Positions 1-11,600 of a stretch of 64,000 nucleotides of DNA are shown here, piece after piece. Numbering within the stretch: position 1 is the stretch's first letter; each line of letters starts with the position of its first letter. Made by a program: the position numbers and the translations under genes. This DNA comes from Antedon mediterranea (Eukaryota; Echinodermata; Crinoidea; Comatulida; Antedonidae): positions 24,909,795-24,973,794 of the forward strand of contig NC_092670.1 in the NCBI RefSeq assembly GCF_964355755.1, in the 5' to 3' direction. The notes below the pieces were generated by a model. It did not search any database. It worked only from the letters and a program-made list of their open reading frames with translations, and was not told where the DNA came from.

Positions 1-200
1 TTTTTGGAATTTGGGTTTTGGGGCATCTATCCAAGCCTTGGCTAGGCCTAGTGTCTACAAGGCTAGGCCTAAGCCTGACGCGATCTATTGCTATTCATTT
101 CGTGAGCGTTTTTTTGTTTTCGCGAATAATAACGGCGACTCTCCGGTGGTACAAGGTTAGGCCTAGACCTGACGCAATTTGTTGTTATTTATTTTCATAA
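1..200. other. TAGGCCTA-rich, CpG-containing segment
   Basis: GGCTAGGCCTAGTGTC, GGCTAGGCCTAAGCCTGACG and GGTTAGGCCTAGACCTGACG form repeated blocks around a CpG-containing core (TTTTCGCGAATAATAACGGCG). The same word clusters near the SDK/SGSH and LRRC45 5' ends, so this may border a promoter of a gene left of the window. Confidence 0.4.
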
Positions 201-231
201 TTCTTTATGTTTCGCTGAAATAACGAAAAAA

Positions 232-293
232 CCCCGGGGGGGGGGGGGGGGATACCCGGGGTTATTTCTCCCCCCCCCCCCCCCCCCCCCGGG
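232..293. repeat. Poly(G)/poly(C) hairpin
   Basis: A run of 16 G (236-251) faces a run of 21 C (270-290), separated by ATACCCGGGGTTATTTCT. The arms can pair. Such tracts are often miscounted in assemblies. Confidence 0.9.
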
Positions 294-356
294 AAATTTG
301 ACGACCGGCACTCCAAAAAGCTGGTGACATCCCTGCTACCATATTTTTTGTTTTTT

Positions 357-380
357 TGATAGTGTAAACAGAGCTTAAGA
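357..380. mobile_element. MITE family AAGCTCTGTCTACACTAT, solo right end
   Basis: TTGATAGTGTAAACAGAGCT matches the right end only. A similar small remnant with both ends lies at 5358-5413. Confidence 0.65.
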
Positions 381-3045
381 CATAACTGCTTAAAAGTGAA
401 CCCTTCCACACTACAGTAATACAAGGTTTCCCAAGATAGAACTAAACATTAAACGATGGAAATACAAAGTGAAAGGTGTTAATGTGTCTTTGATATGCCC
501 CAAGACGATCATTAAAGTTGGGGTAAAGTTCACCAGCATGTTGTAAATCAACTTAGGGGTGTGGGAAACATTTATTAATGGACACAACACAGCACAAACT
601 AACGTAATTAAAATCTACATCAGCCTAGGTGCGAAGTAAGTCATAGCTAAATCAAAACTTGATAGTAAAGGTTCATCTTGTCACGTATCATGGTTAAACA
701 CGATATTGTGAAATATAATCTAAGAGAAGACACCTCGTAAACTCCCGCGAGAATTTTAACACGCTTACCCATCAATATCATCATCATTGTCGTTTCTAAA
801 ACGTACCAATATCTTCTTCGAAATTAATTACATTAACATTTATGTCGCTTTCATGTTTTTTTAAAAAACAATTGTGAACCGGTAACTATTCATCCAGTAG
901 TTAATCATACGCTACATGTTTGTATGAATGAAGTATATACTATCCATCAAGGCAATTTCTTTATGATTTATCTCTCAAAACTTGTTTTATTCTAATTTTG
1001 TTTTATTATATTTAATGCAATCATGTGAGCATTGCTACTACATTTTAGTAAAGTTTTGGTTACAATTTTTTATGCATGTTTTATTACATCACATCCAACA
1101 AGAATTAGAGTAAAAATGTTTAAAATAAAACTTTTACTACAGATCATCCAAGTTCAGTCATTTCCCAATAGCTTTATGTTTAACTACCAAATAAAACGAC
1201 AATGAAATCATTTCACAAAATATAGAACTTTTGGTTTTAATATTTTCATTTTCATTTTATTGCCAAATTTACAATACACCCTAGACAACCAATTTTTGTA
1301 TTTTTTAAACATTTTTAAGGCCATAACAAGAGGTTAAAAACAGCCGAGGAAAAGACGCTTTAACTATAATTATTGATATAAAATGACAAGCTGTGCTGGC
1401 GATTGGTGGTGAAAACTGACAATTCAGATGAGGTGAGCGCATCATCTGCCTCGTTCTGGTTACAGCCCTGATTTTAAAATTAAATTTCCAACACAATTTT
1501 TTCCTTTTTGGATACAAATAAGTCACAAGTGCTTCAAAAAATGAAATATATGTCTATAGTGCTTTTTTGTAGGAAAACATTTTACTAAATCAGTATGTAT
1601 AGTAGTATCAAAAAGGGGACAGAAATCTGATATTGTTAGGTATCAATGACAATAATTTAATATAAAAATATGTATAATCCCATGTTCGAGTATAATCCCA
1701 CCTCCTATATTTGCCTATATTTTGATACATTCCATTGATAACGCAATCCAAGTATAATCCCATCTCCTAACTTTCTCAGAATTTTGTAATAGTACCCTGG
1801 GACTATGCTCAGTCATGGTAATACGGTATGAAGATAATGAATGCCCTGCAGCAACTGCTATAAGATAAAACAAAGGTTATTTACAAGAAACTAAGCAAGT
1901 TGAAATCTAGCACATCTACTGATGTTGTAATTGCTATTATGTCCATTAATGGAACACCATGAAGATGATGAGAGGACCTAGGACATTATTGATTATATAC
2001 TTGTGTTTCTCCTATAGCAATATTAATAGCCTTTGTTCTATCTTTGTTCGATGCTTTCTACATCAACATCCTTTGATTTAAATTGGCTGAGATAACAAGA
2101 CGGTAAAAGCTTCAATATTTTACGCATTTTATACCAATTAAAATAGATTAACCTCCAGGCTTTGTTCGGTTCTTTTGAATTTTTGTACTATTAAATTGTC
2201 ACCATTATAAATAAGTAGTCAATCACTGGACAGCCTACTTTAATGAAATTGCGTTAAAGAAATCTGTAAGTTGTAAATATGTTCACAATATTGGCAGTAA
2301 TACATTTTTTAAAACACTAATAATAGAATACAAATCCATGCTCAAGTATTTCCCATTCTATAATTTAGGCTAAATTAAAGAGCCAATATTTTAAAGCCAT
2401 CGAAGTATAATTCCACCCCTAATTTCTCCTAAAATTAACACCCAGGCCATCAGTGACTATGTAGTACTATACCATTTTTGCTTCATGCTCCCTAAACAAC
2501 TGGTCAACATATTTTTTTTAACAATTTTAAAAACTTGAGAACACTAAATTGTTTCCATTTCTACTGTCTACAAAAATTAAAGTATTAAACTAATTCAAAT
2601 GCTTTTAATCGATTGTTAGCAGAAAAACATGCCATCATAATGTTATATGTAAAAATACCGTTTATGATTTGTTTATAACCAAAATAATCTTACAGGACTT
2701 ATCATAAATTTGTAACTGAATAATTGATACATATAGTATCAATCTTAAAGTCTGATAAAAATAAATGAATCCATTTAAATCTTTGACTAACATTCCATTT
2801 AGAGAATAACATTACTCATCAGGAATCTTTAATTGACAACTTAATCAAATTGGTTTCAAATTACATTGAAACAAATGATGTTGTCAGTGGACCCTTCATT
2901 TGTAAAAGAAGATGATATGTCATGTTAAAGAATGTTCCAAGAGAAGCATTGTCAATTTAAAATGATTGTTTTTTGTAAAAAGTTACAACATTGTTTATCA
3001 ATATCATTATTATTTTTACAGTAAAAATGAGCTAAAGATTTATAT
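381..3045. other. No gene recognised
   Basis: AT-rich sequence without supported exons. Scattered copies of TATAATCCCA with CTCC lie at 1673-1765, and a diverged one lies near 2405. It may belong to a downstream SDK intron. Confidence 0.5.
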
Positions 3046-3752
3046 TCTACTTAAGTAACTAACGTGTAACTACTGAGCGACAACATTACTTACTTAAGTA
3101 ACTAACTTGTAACTACTGAGCGACAACATTACTTACTTACGGTAAGTAACTAACTTGTAACTACTGAGCGACAACATTACTTACTTACGGTAAGTAACTA
3201 ACTTGTAACTACTGAGCGACAACATTACTTACTTAAGTAACTAACTTGTAACTACTGAGCGACAACATTACTTACTTAAGTAACTAACTTGTAACTACTG
3301 AGCGAAAACATTACTTACTTAAGTAACTAACTTGTAACTACTGAGCGACAACATTACTTACTTACGGTAAGTAACTAACTTGTAACTACTGAGCGACAAC
3401 ATTACTTACTTAAGTAACTAACTTGTAACTACTGAGCGACAACATTACTTACTTAAGTAACTAACTTGTAACTACTGAGCGACAACATTACTTACTTAAG
3501 TAACTAACTTGTAACTACTGAGCGACAACATTACTTACTTAAGTAACTAACTTGTAACTACTGAGCGACCACATTACTTACTTAAGTAACTAACTTGTAA
3601 CTACTGAGCGACAACATTACTTACTTAAGTAACTAACTTGTAACTACTGAGCGACAACATTACTTACTTAAGTAACTAACTTGTAACTACTGAGCGACAA
3701 CATTACTTACTTAAGTAACTAACTTGCAACTACTGAGCGACATCATTACTTG
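3046..3752. repeat. 43/48-bp satellite, 16 units with a palindromic core
   Basis: Sixteen copies share TAACTTGTAACTACTGAGCG. Most units are 43 bases with the perfect palindrome TTACTTAAGTAA. Three carry a five-base expansion making TTACTTACGGTAAGTAA. The last unit is the most diverged. Confidence 0.95.
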
Positions 3753-4513
3753 ATATCTTTACTTCAGTAATTATTATATTATATAATATTATTGTTAACA
3801 GTACTTTATTGTTAACAGTACTGTATTATTTATCCTTATTAATATTTATGAATATTTTTCTTTATTATTATAGTATTGCTAGTGTATTGACTGAGTGATT
3901 AATAACAATACTGTTTAACAAAATATAAATGACAAAATGTCGTAAACGTTTTTGAAATATTTGTTTGATAACATATTAATAAAGGCCTTGGTGTGTGAAC
4001 AGAACTTAACAGAGCAAAGTACTGAATACACATGAGGAATAATTTAATTAGCCAATAAGACATGTAATGAGAACAGTTGGCAATCATCAGATATTTTATT
4101 AGTGATTTGAGTGACATAACGTTACAGACGCTGAGGTAGAAGAAGATTTGATACAATCATCCTGTTGACATCATCTATCCTATTCAATTGTATTGTTATA
4201 GAAAAATATATAATAGTACTGTATAAAAACCCAAAGGCAAATTGCTGAAGAAATCAGTGGCTGGATCTCAATGGAAATACAAAATAAAATAAGCAAAAAG
4301 CTAAATCAAACAATAAAATGAAACAGCCAGAACAATTAGCAGAGCTTTCGGGCAACACTAGCCCTTCATCAGTGCAAGTGATACTGTATATTGTTTTCTT
4401 ATTTCCTTTTATTCAGGAGATACTGACATTAAAGGGACATTATACTGTGAATAGAACAAAGGGACATTCAAGGGACACTGATATTAAGGGGACACATTGT
4501 TTGGTGATGTTGC

Positions 4514-4772
4514 TAAAGCCTGGTTTCCATTAAAATCGCCACAGCGTTTCCATTAAAATCGCTACACGCGCAGATGTCGCCGACGCAATCGGGAAGATTC
4601 ATCGCAGTCAAATCGGCAAAACCATGTTTAACTTTGCTTATTGTGTCGGCGATGAATCGTATACGCGTACCAAAGAATATTTAGCGCTCGCGTACTAGAT
4701 CCCCGATAAATTCTAGCGTTTCCATAGAATCGCTATGCTCTGTCTTGTAGCGATTTTTTAAACCAGGCTTAG
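4514..4772. mobile_element. MITE with TAAGCCTGGTTT ends
   Basis: The left end TAAAGCCTGGTTTCCATTAA and the right end TTTTTTAAACCAGGCTTA are inverted. The interior is CpG-rich (CGCCGACGCAATCGG), unlike the flanking sequence. Confidence 0.8.
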
Positions 4773-5947
4773 GGTGTTCCTTAGTAGAGGTTTTAATGTA
4801 TATGTTTGATATTGTATAAATTTGTAATTGTGATCTTTCATAAGCACCCAATAAATGAAATATATTTATAAAAACAAAATATTAAAATTAAATTACATAT
4901 TTTTCCTTTATACATTATTGCGCTTTTTAATCATAGAATCTTGGTAAGAACAATATATATGCAAAGATAACAGTAAATTAATGACCAGTATTATGGATGG
5001 ACTATGCTTTGGGTGCTGTCTTGGGTATTGTTCTAATCTGTAGTAATCAACATATGCATAAATCTATCACTTTTTAAATCTTTAGGCCTGTGGTTACAGT
5101 TAACATTTTTTGCATGAAAACTTCAGCCATGTATCAAATCTGACATTAAAAAAAGAATTTTATGTTGTTGAATAAAATTTATATGAAAACTTTTAATAGC
5201 TGCACATGCAGTTTGGGTAATCACGTCCAGTAGTGATTGGTTCAATGTTGACATATGAGCACTCGTGAACACTAGCTAGTTCTTAATTAACTTTAAATCG
5301 TGCCGCATGCACGGTATGGTAACCACTATTCACTACAATCCATTCTATATAGACATTAAGCTCTGTCTACACTTTCCAGCTTTTTGTCGAACTAGTTTGA
5401 TAGTGTACACAACTTTTCATTTCCGTTCAGTTGCTTGAAAGTCAACATAAACATTCTTGTGCAACTAGGTCCTTTCAATTGAGTTGTTTTCAGGTCAACA
5501 CAAACCTACCTTTAAACAAAACTATAGTCCTAGTTCATGAAATGCAATTTAAATAACTATTAAAAGTACAAGATTAACATTGGTTATTTGATCATGTACT
5601 TAGAATTGAAGAAAACTACAAGTTGTAAAGAATTTGAAGCAATTAATGTGTTGGTTTGTTTTTTCTCACAATTGTCCATATTTCTAAAGTGACCTCTGAC
5701 TAAGCATACTAGAATATTGGTTGCTTTAACACTGTAATTACCAATGTGGTATGATGAAAGTCGGACAGGCCTAGAAGTCATTACAAGACAAATTAAAGTA
5801 CTTTTTTATATGGATTTTAAAAATGCAATTTGTAATGTCTTAACAAATGTATCTTTTTCAGCAATTAAAGAACTTCATGCTTTGATATGCCAACTTACAG
5901 TATTTTTGTTTTAATCAACCAACAAATGAAATGATGGTTTTGATCTG

Positions 5948-6039
5948 TAAAGCTCTGTCTACACTATCAAACTTAATGTAATGTACCCATGTATCATATG
6001 GGCACATCATACTAGTTTGATAGTGTAGACAGAGCTTAA
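5948..6039. mobile_element. MITE family AAGCTCTGTCTACACTAT, short palindromic copy
   Basis: The ends AAGCTCTGTCTACACTATCA and TGATAGTGTAGACAGAGCTT are perfect inverted repeats. The interior of this copy is only about 45 bases. Confidence 0.88.
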
Positions 6040-7193
6040 TACAGTGGTTGTTTAAATTCCAAAACTAAAATGTGAGACTCTTTGGTTTAAACATTGAATT
6101 TTACTATGAGGCACATAATTAAAATTCATTCAAATCATTTGACATGGCCCCTAGGTAACCCGAAAGGGAAACATTTTAGTTGGTCAAACTATAAATAATT
6201 GAAATGTACCATGCTATATTAACTTTAATTAAATTATTACGGCAGCATTTGTAAATATTTTAGTTGGGTAGTAATACTAAAACTTTATGGACACATTCAT
6301 TCATTGTAAGTAAATGAAACAATGGTTTTCATATTTCAACAAAAGAAAACAATTAGTAAATAATTGATGCATATAAACGCCTACATGTGTTATAATATCC
6401 ATTTACGACACGATACCTAGCATTAACAAACCTCTTTTCAGTAATGTTACACCTTCTTGTCTGAGTAGGTTCAAAGAGTCATTTATTTATGAATTCAAAA
6501 GTTTGGTAAGAAAGCAATTGTTATTACTAGACTGGGACCCAGCGTAACCCCATGAGAAAGAAGGGTTTCTGATGCACAAGGATTTTCCCATGTTCATATT
6601 ACTGAATCTTTGAATTAAAATAATAACGTAATGTGTCTTGGCAAGCACAGTCTGTGAGTTTCCAGCCCAGTATGTGTGGTATATATATTACATTATAAAT
6701 CAATCGTCTTATTTATAAGGCGCCATATCAACAGGACTTCTGTAATTTATGATACTTCAACAACATAAATTACAAGAGGAGACAGAGCTTTAGTGTGTTT
6801 AATGACATAATTAGTAAACACAGCTATTCTTGTATCCAGAGCATCAATGGAGGAGCTATCCATAAGATACATGATCCTGTTGATTGCTCTGCTAAATGGT
6901 AAATGTTTGAGGTAGTTAGAGCTAGCCATAACAGTCTGTTGTGAATTGATTGGCCTGGGAAATTGTAAATGTTACATTAAAGTTAATTAATGTTAAAGTG
7001 TTGAAAGGAGAGAATAAAATTATTGTGCATTCAAACTTGCACTTGTGCTGACCCAAAAGGTTTTAATGGTCATTGTGTATTTTGAAAAGACCACTTGGGA
7101 GAAGTTGCGCAGAGCATCGGTTTGGTAGAGTTGCTGTACTATAATAGAAATTTTACGATAGCCTGTATGATGATTATGACTATGTAGACACTT

Positions 7194-7374
7194 AAGCGTG
7201 GTTCCCACTAGCGACGCAACACAAGGACGTAACGCAACGCAAGTGAATTGACCAATCACAAGCGATGGCTTATTCGCTTGTGATTGCTAACTGTCTATAA
7301 CTTAGCTTGTCATTGGTTAAAACACTTGCGCTGCGTTTACGTTCTTGCGTTACGTTCTAGTGGGAACCAAGCTT
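7194..7374. mobile_element. MITE of the AAGCTTGGTTCCCACTAG family, complete
   Basis: The left end AAGCGTGGTTCCCACTAGCG and the right end CTAGTGGGAACCAAGCTT are inverted. The interior repeats the theme (TGACCAATCACAAGCGA against GCTTGTCATTGGTTAAAA), so the whole 181 bases can fold into a long hairpin. Confidence 0.9.
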
Positions 7375-8330
7375 TACTGACGCGTAGGTGTTTACCAACG
7401 CATAGTCTTACGCGAATGTTATTACGCAGTCATCCTTATACCCTACTATTTTGTAAACTCAATATTTCAGTAAAGAGGTCACACTTGAGTGCACATGATA
7501 TATTTCTGCAGGTTGAAATCCCCAGGTAAATATATTATCCATACATTCATAATAATGCTTTATTAACAACATTCAATTGATTGATGAAAAATAATGTTTA
7601 ATGTTCCAAATACTGATGATTTTTATATTATGTAGTAAATTATTTATTTATCATCAATAAAAATCCTTAAGCTATAAATACCTTTAATTTGAAAATGAAT
7701 ATTATGTGCTATTGAATAAATCCTCCCATCATAATGATACTAGCTGCTTTTGTCATTGATACCGCATAAAGCAATCGCTTTTGACTGTTTGCATTTGACG
7801 TATTTAATTATTATAACGTTGAACTTAGAAAGATGAACATAAATCAGTCATCAGATTTGAAGAAACAAAATATATCTGATTTGAATTTGATATTTCTGCT
7901 AAAGCCAATAACAGGCTAATTGTCTACTAAATCAAATCAATTAATTACCTAATAAGATTGTTGATAAGTCTTTTAGACATTAATTACAAAGGTAACAATA
8001 AAGCACACTGACTAATAAAGATTTTAAGGAGTTTACGAAAGAGGACGTTATGGGGATGATGATGATGTAAAGATGTTGCTTACTGATGCGAAAGAATTCT
8101 GTTTCAAATCTTGATTTACGCAACCATCATACATCAGTGATCATCGTTACGCAGTTATGCTCATATAATCCTTTTTTCCGAAACTCAAAACCTAATGCTA
8201 ACTTTATTTCATGAACAATACCACAGTGCTATAGTATTAATAGAACTATAGTATACAGTATTTACTATAGTGCTACACAGTAGTATATTTACTATACATT
8301 AGTGCATTTATGATATGGTAGTGCTTAGTA

Positions 8331-8668
8331 TATTTACCATAGTGCTATTGTATATTTACCATAGTGCTATTGTATATTTACCATAGTGCTATTGTATATT
8401 TACCATAGTGCTATTGTATATTTACCATAGTGCTATTGTATATTTACCATAGTGCTATTGTATATTTACCATAGTGCTATTGTATATTTACCATAGTGCT
8501 ATTGTATATTTACCATAGTGCTATTGTATATTTACCATAGTGCTATTGTATATTTACCATAGTGCTATTGTATATTTACCATAGTGCTATTGTATATTTA
8601 CCATAGTGCTATTGTATATTTACCATAGTGCTATTGTATATTTACCATAGTGCTATTGTATATGTACT
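8331..8668. repeat. 22-bp minisatellite, about 15 near-perfect copies
   Basis: The unit begins TTTACCATAGTGCTATTGTA. Copies inside the array are identical by eye, while the sequence just left (8230-8330) contains degenerate forms such as TTTACTATAGTGCTACAC. This points to recent expansion from an older degenerate seed. Confidence 0.95.
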
Positions 8669-11600
8669 ATATCACCTGTCTTCCTTTGCCTACTTATATC
8701 CATCAAGCAACTTCAATTGTTAATATTAAAAGGCAATTTTAAAACTAAATTTTTGATTTTTAAGTGCATTGAGCATAATGTGTATAAACCAAAATTATTT
8801 AAAGGAATATTATACATGATTTTATATATAAAAAATGTCCGTTATTCACTGTATTATCTTGTAATTTATTAAAGGCTTAAAAGAATGCATGAACAAAATG
8901 TCAGAACAATCTGTAGAGTTTAATTTACAGAAAACCTTACGGGTAACAAGTAAATTGTCAGCTAACAACTAACTATTAAATATCCTGTAACATCTAATAC
9001 ACATATATTTTCATTATTTTCTCATGATTGCTACATAGAAGACATCAATCATGCATTTCTTTTGACTGAGAGCCTTCACTGTTTTCATCATCAAAGTGAT
9101 CTACGTGGTAATATGAAATTATGCGACGAGATATAAAAGCCCAAGGTTTTTTTCCATTATACAATGATTAATATAAAAACTCAACGAGGTGGATAATACT
9201 TTTTTAATGTTGCCCCTGGAAATGCAACCTCAATAACTAGTTTAAAGAGGCATTCAAATTAATTATACCAATATAATAATGTTTAAACTAATATATTAAA
9301 TGTATAAATTAATATATGTTTTATTTTAGCCCCTGAGGCTGACAATAGCTAAAAATAGAATCACCTATTTTTATAAATCTGTAGATCTGTTTAGTTTTAA
9401 AACTGAATTAATTGGTGATGGTGATAATGTAGCAAATAAAGCACCAAAATAAGTTTAGTCAAATATGAATTTCAAGATTGAATACAAATTTTGACTATTT
9501 TTATTATGATCTCTTCACACATGGTTTTTAAAATTTTGTTTTAGCCTACGTAGCGTAATAATTTAGTAGCGTTCGCAATAACACTGGTCCGCCAGCCAAT
9601 GGCCAGTTAAATGTGTGGTGGACCAGTTAAATAGTCAAATAAGTCTGCTTGGCCAGCTAAAATTTCTGTGAAATCTGACGAAATATGAATAATAATACTC
9701 AATTCACCTTGTCACGATTTAAAGGTAATGTTCAGGTTGATTGCCTCCCAATTATATAAGCCAATATTATGTGACCAGTAAAAGGAGTGGAGGACCAGTA
9801 TAATGTATTTTTACTGGTTCTTTTGTTTAGTTTAAGGAGACACCTGTGATAGCTTTTAATTTATCATGTTTTGATATCATTATTTTAATTACATAGTCTC
9901 CTTCCAAATAATATTTTTAAAATAGATTTTTATTCCTTCATATTTTTTATTATGTGGAAAATAAATATTACTATTACTATCCAACCTGTTAAAATGTATC
10001 TGTCAAATGGCCAAATTGTGTTAGCTATTAAGTATAAGCATAGCTAAAGTATCCAAAATATAGATAAAGTATCCAAAGTATAGCTAAAATATTAATTTTA
10101 AAGCATTTCTTTGAATCTATAAATTTACTGTATAAACACACCAACAAGAATATTCCTCTTCTTATATTTTCTCATCAATTACATGACTAAAATCTGCTGC
10201 CCAACACAAGACAGCAATATTTGATTAATGATTCCATCAAAACAGACTATTTGTAGTGGAGTGCATCGGAAAAGCACACATCAAAATTAACCATAATGTT
10301 TTCAAACACTTTGATGCATATAATAGCTCGGCCTTGATACATGTAGGTAAAAGCAACGATGGCGCTCTTATCGCAGCATGTTCATTAGACGCTATAACTT
10401 AATTGTACATTACGTTAATTGGCATAGACATTAAATTGGTCAAGTTAAGTAAAGCAAATTACTTTTTTTAACTACTTTAAAGTAGACGTTTTTAAAATGT
10501 CTCATGTCAATTTTTTGAAGTGCTGGGCGAAACTTAAATAACGCTTAAATAATGTAAAATGCCATAGAGCACACAAGTAGTAGTACTTATACAAAAAGTT
10601 ACTACTAATATAGTTTAATAAAAGTCATCAACAAAATAATTCAGCAACTTTTGTATCAGATTATTATTTATATTGTATTGAACCACAAATATAAATTATC
10701 ATTTCATAAGGTGAATCCATAAAACATCCTATAAATATTTTACTAAAACCTCTATTAATTAGAAAACTTACCCTGCCACAAATCAATAATGTGCACTGTT
10801 GCGACACACAGATACTTTCAACCTCCATACAAAGTACGTCAGTATGGAATAAGTGGAAAGGCATGCAGCTATATATAGTTAAGCTACTGGCATCTACTTT
10901 ATTATATATTGTACATGCAATTCATACCATATTATATATCTGGGACCAAACATCCTACGATTATGAGACTTGTCAAAATTATCTTACTGCAGTTACTGCA
11001 GTAACCATTGAAAGGAGTCATACAAAGAAGGTAGGATGTCCATCAATGTTCCTGCAGGTAATATTTTCTTCCAAAGACAATATAATAATTTTGACAAAGC
11101 AAATAATTCCAGTCTGAAAATGATGCTATATACGCAGCCAGGTCATAAGCCAGGTCATAGGTCATCGGGCATGCATTGATTGGATGAAGCCTTGGTCCAA
11201 TAATCTTTAAATGTCATAAATAATATAAATTTCATCAAAAAAACAATCACTCATTCCCTGAATAACAACTGAAGATCACACATGAACTGCTATTTATTAT
11301 ATTTATATTATATGCAATGTCTTAGATCTCTAATTCCACATATCCAGGACTTATTATGATATAAATAATATGGAATCTGAAATATCCTAATCTAGAAGAT
11401 ACTGTCATCATGCATAAGTAACCATGCAATCTTCATAGCAAGACCATGCAGGTTGATATTAGAAATAGGGTCCAAATACTGCAGCAATCTATTATAAAGA
11501 ATATATACATATAGATTTACTGCAGTAAATACAATAGTAACTGCAGAATATTTTGTAGTATATAATGACAAGGTTTAAAACATATTTGATTCAGTAGATC

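Noticed and set aside
3046-3752. CRISPR-like array
   Set aside because: Units are contiguous without unique spacers, and the surrounding DNA is clearly eukaryotic.
7020-7529. Open frames on both strands near 7.2-7.5 kb
   Set aside because: They overlap a complete MITE whose palindromic structure explains the sequence.
10664-10864. A further SDK exon on the minus strand ending at a strong GTAAGT donor
   Set aside because: The donor-like GGCAG|GTAAGT is good, but no acceptor was found and the peptide lacks Ig or fibronectin III motifs.
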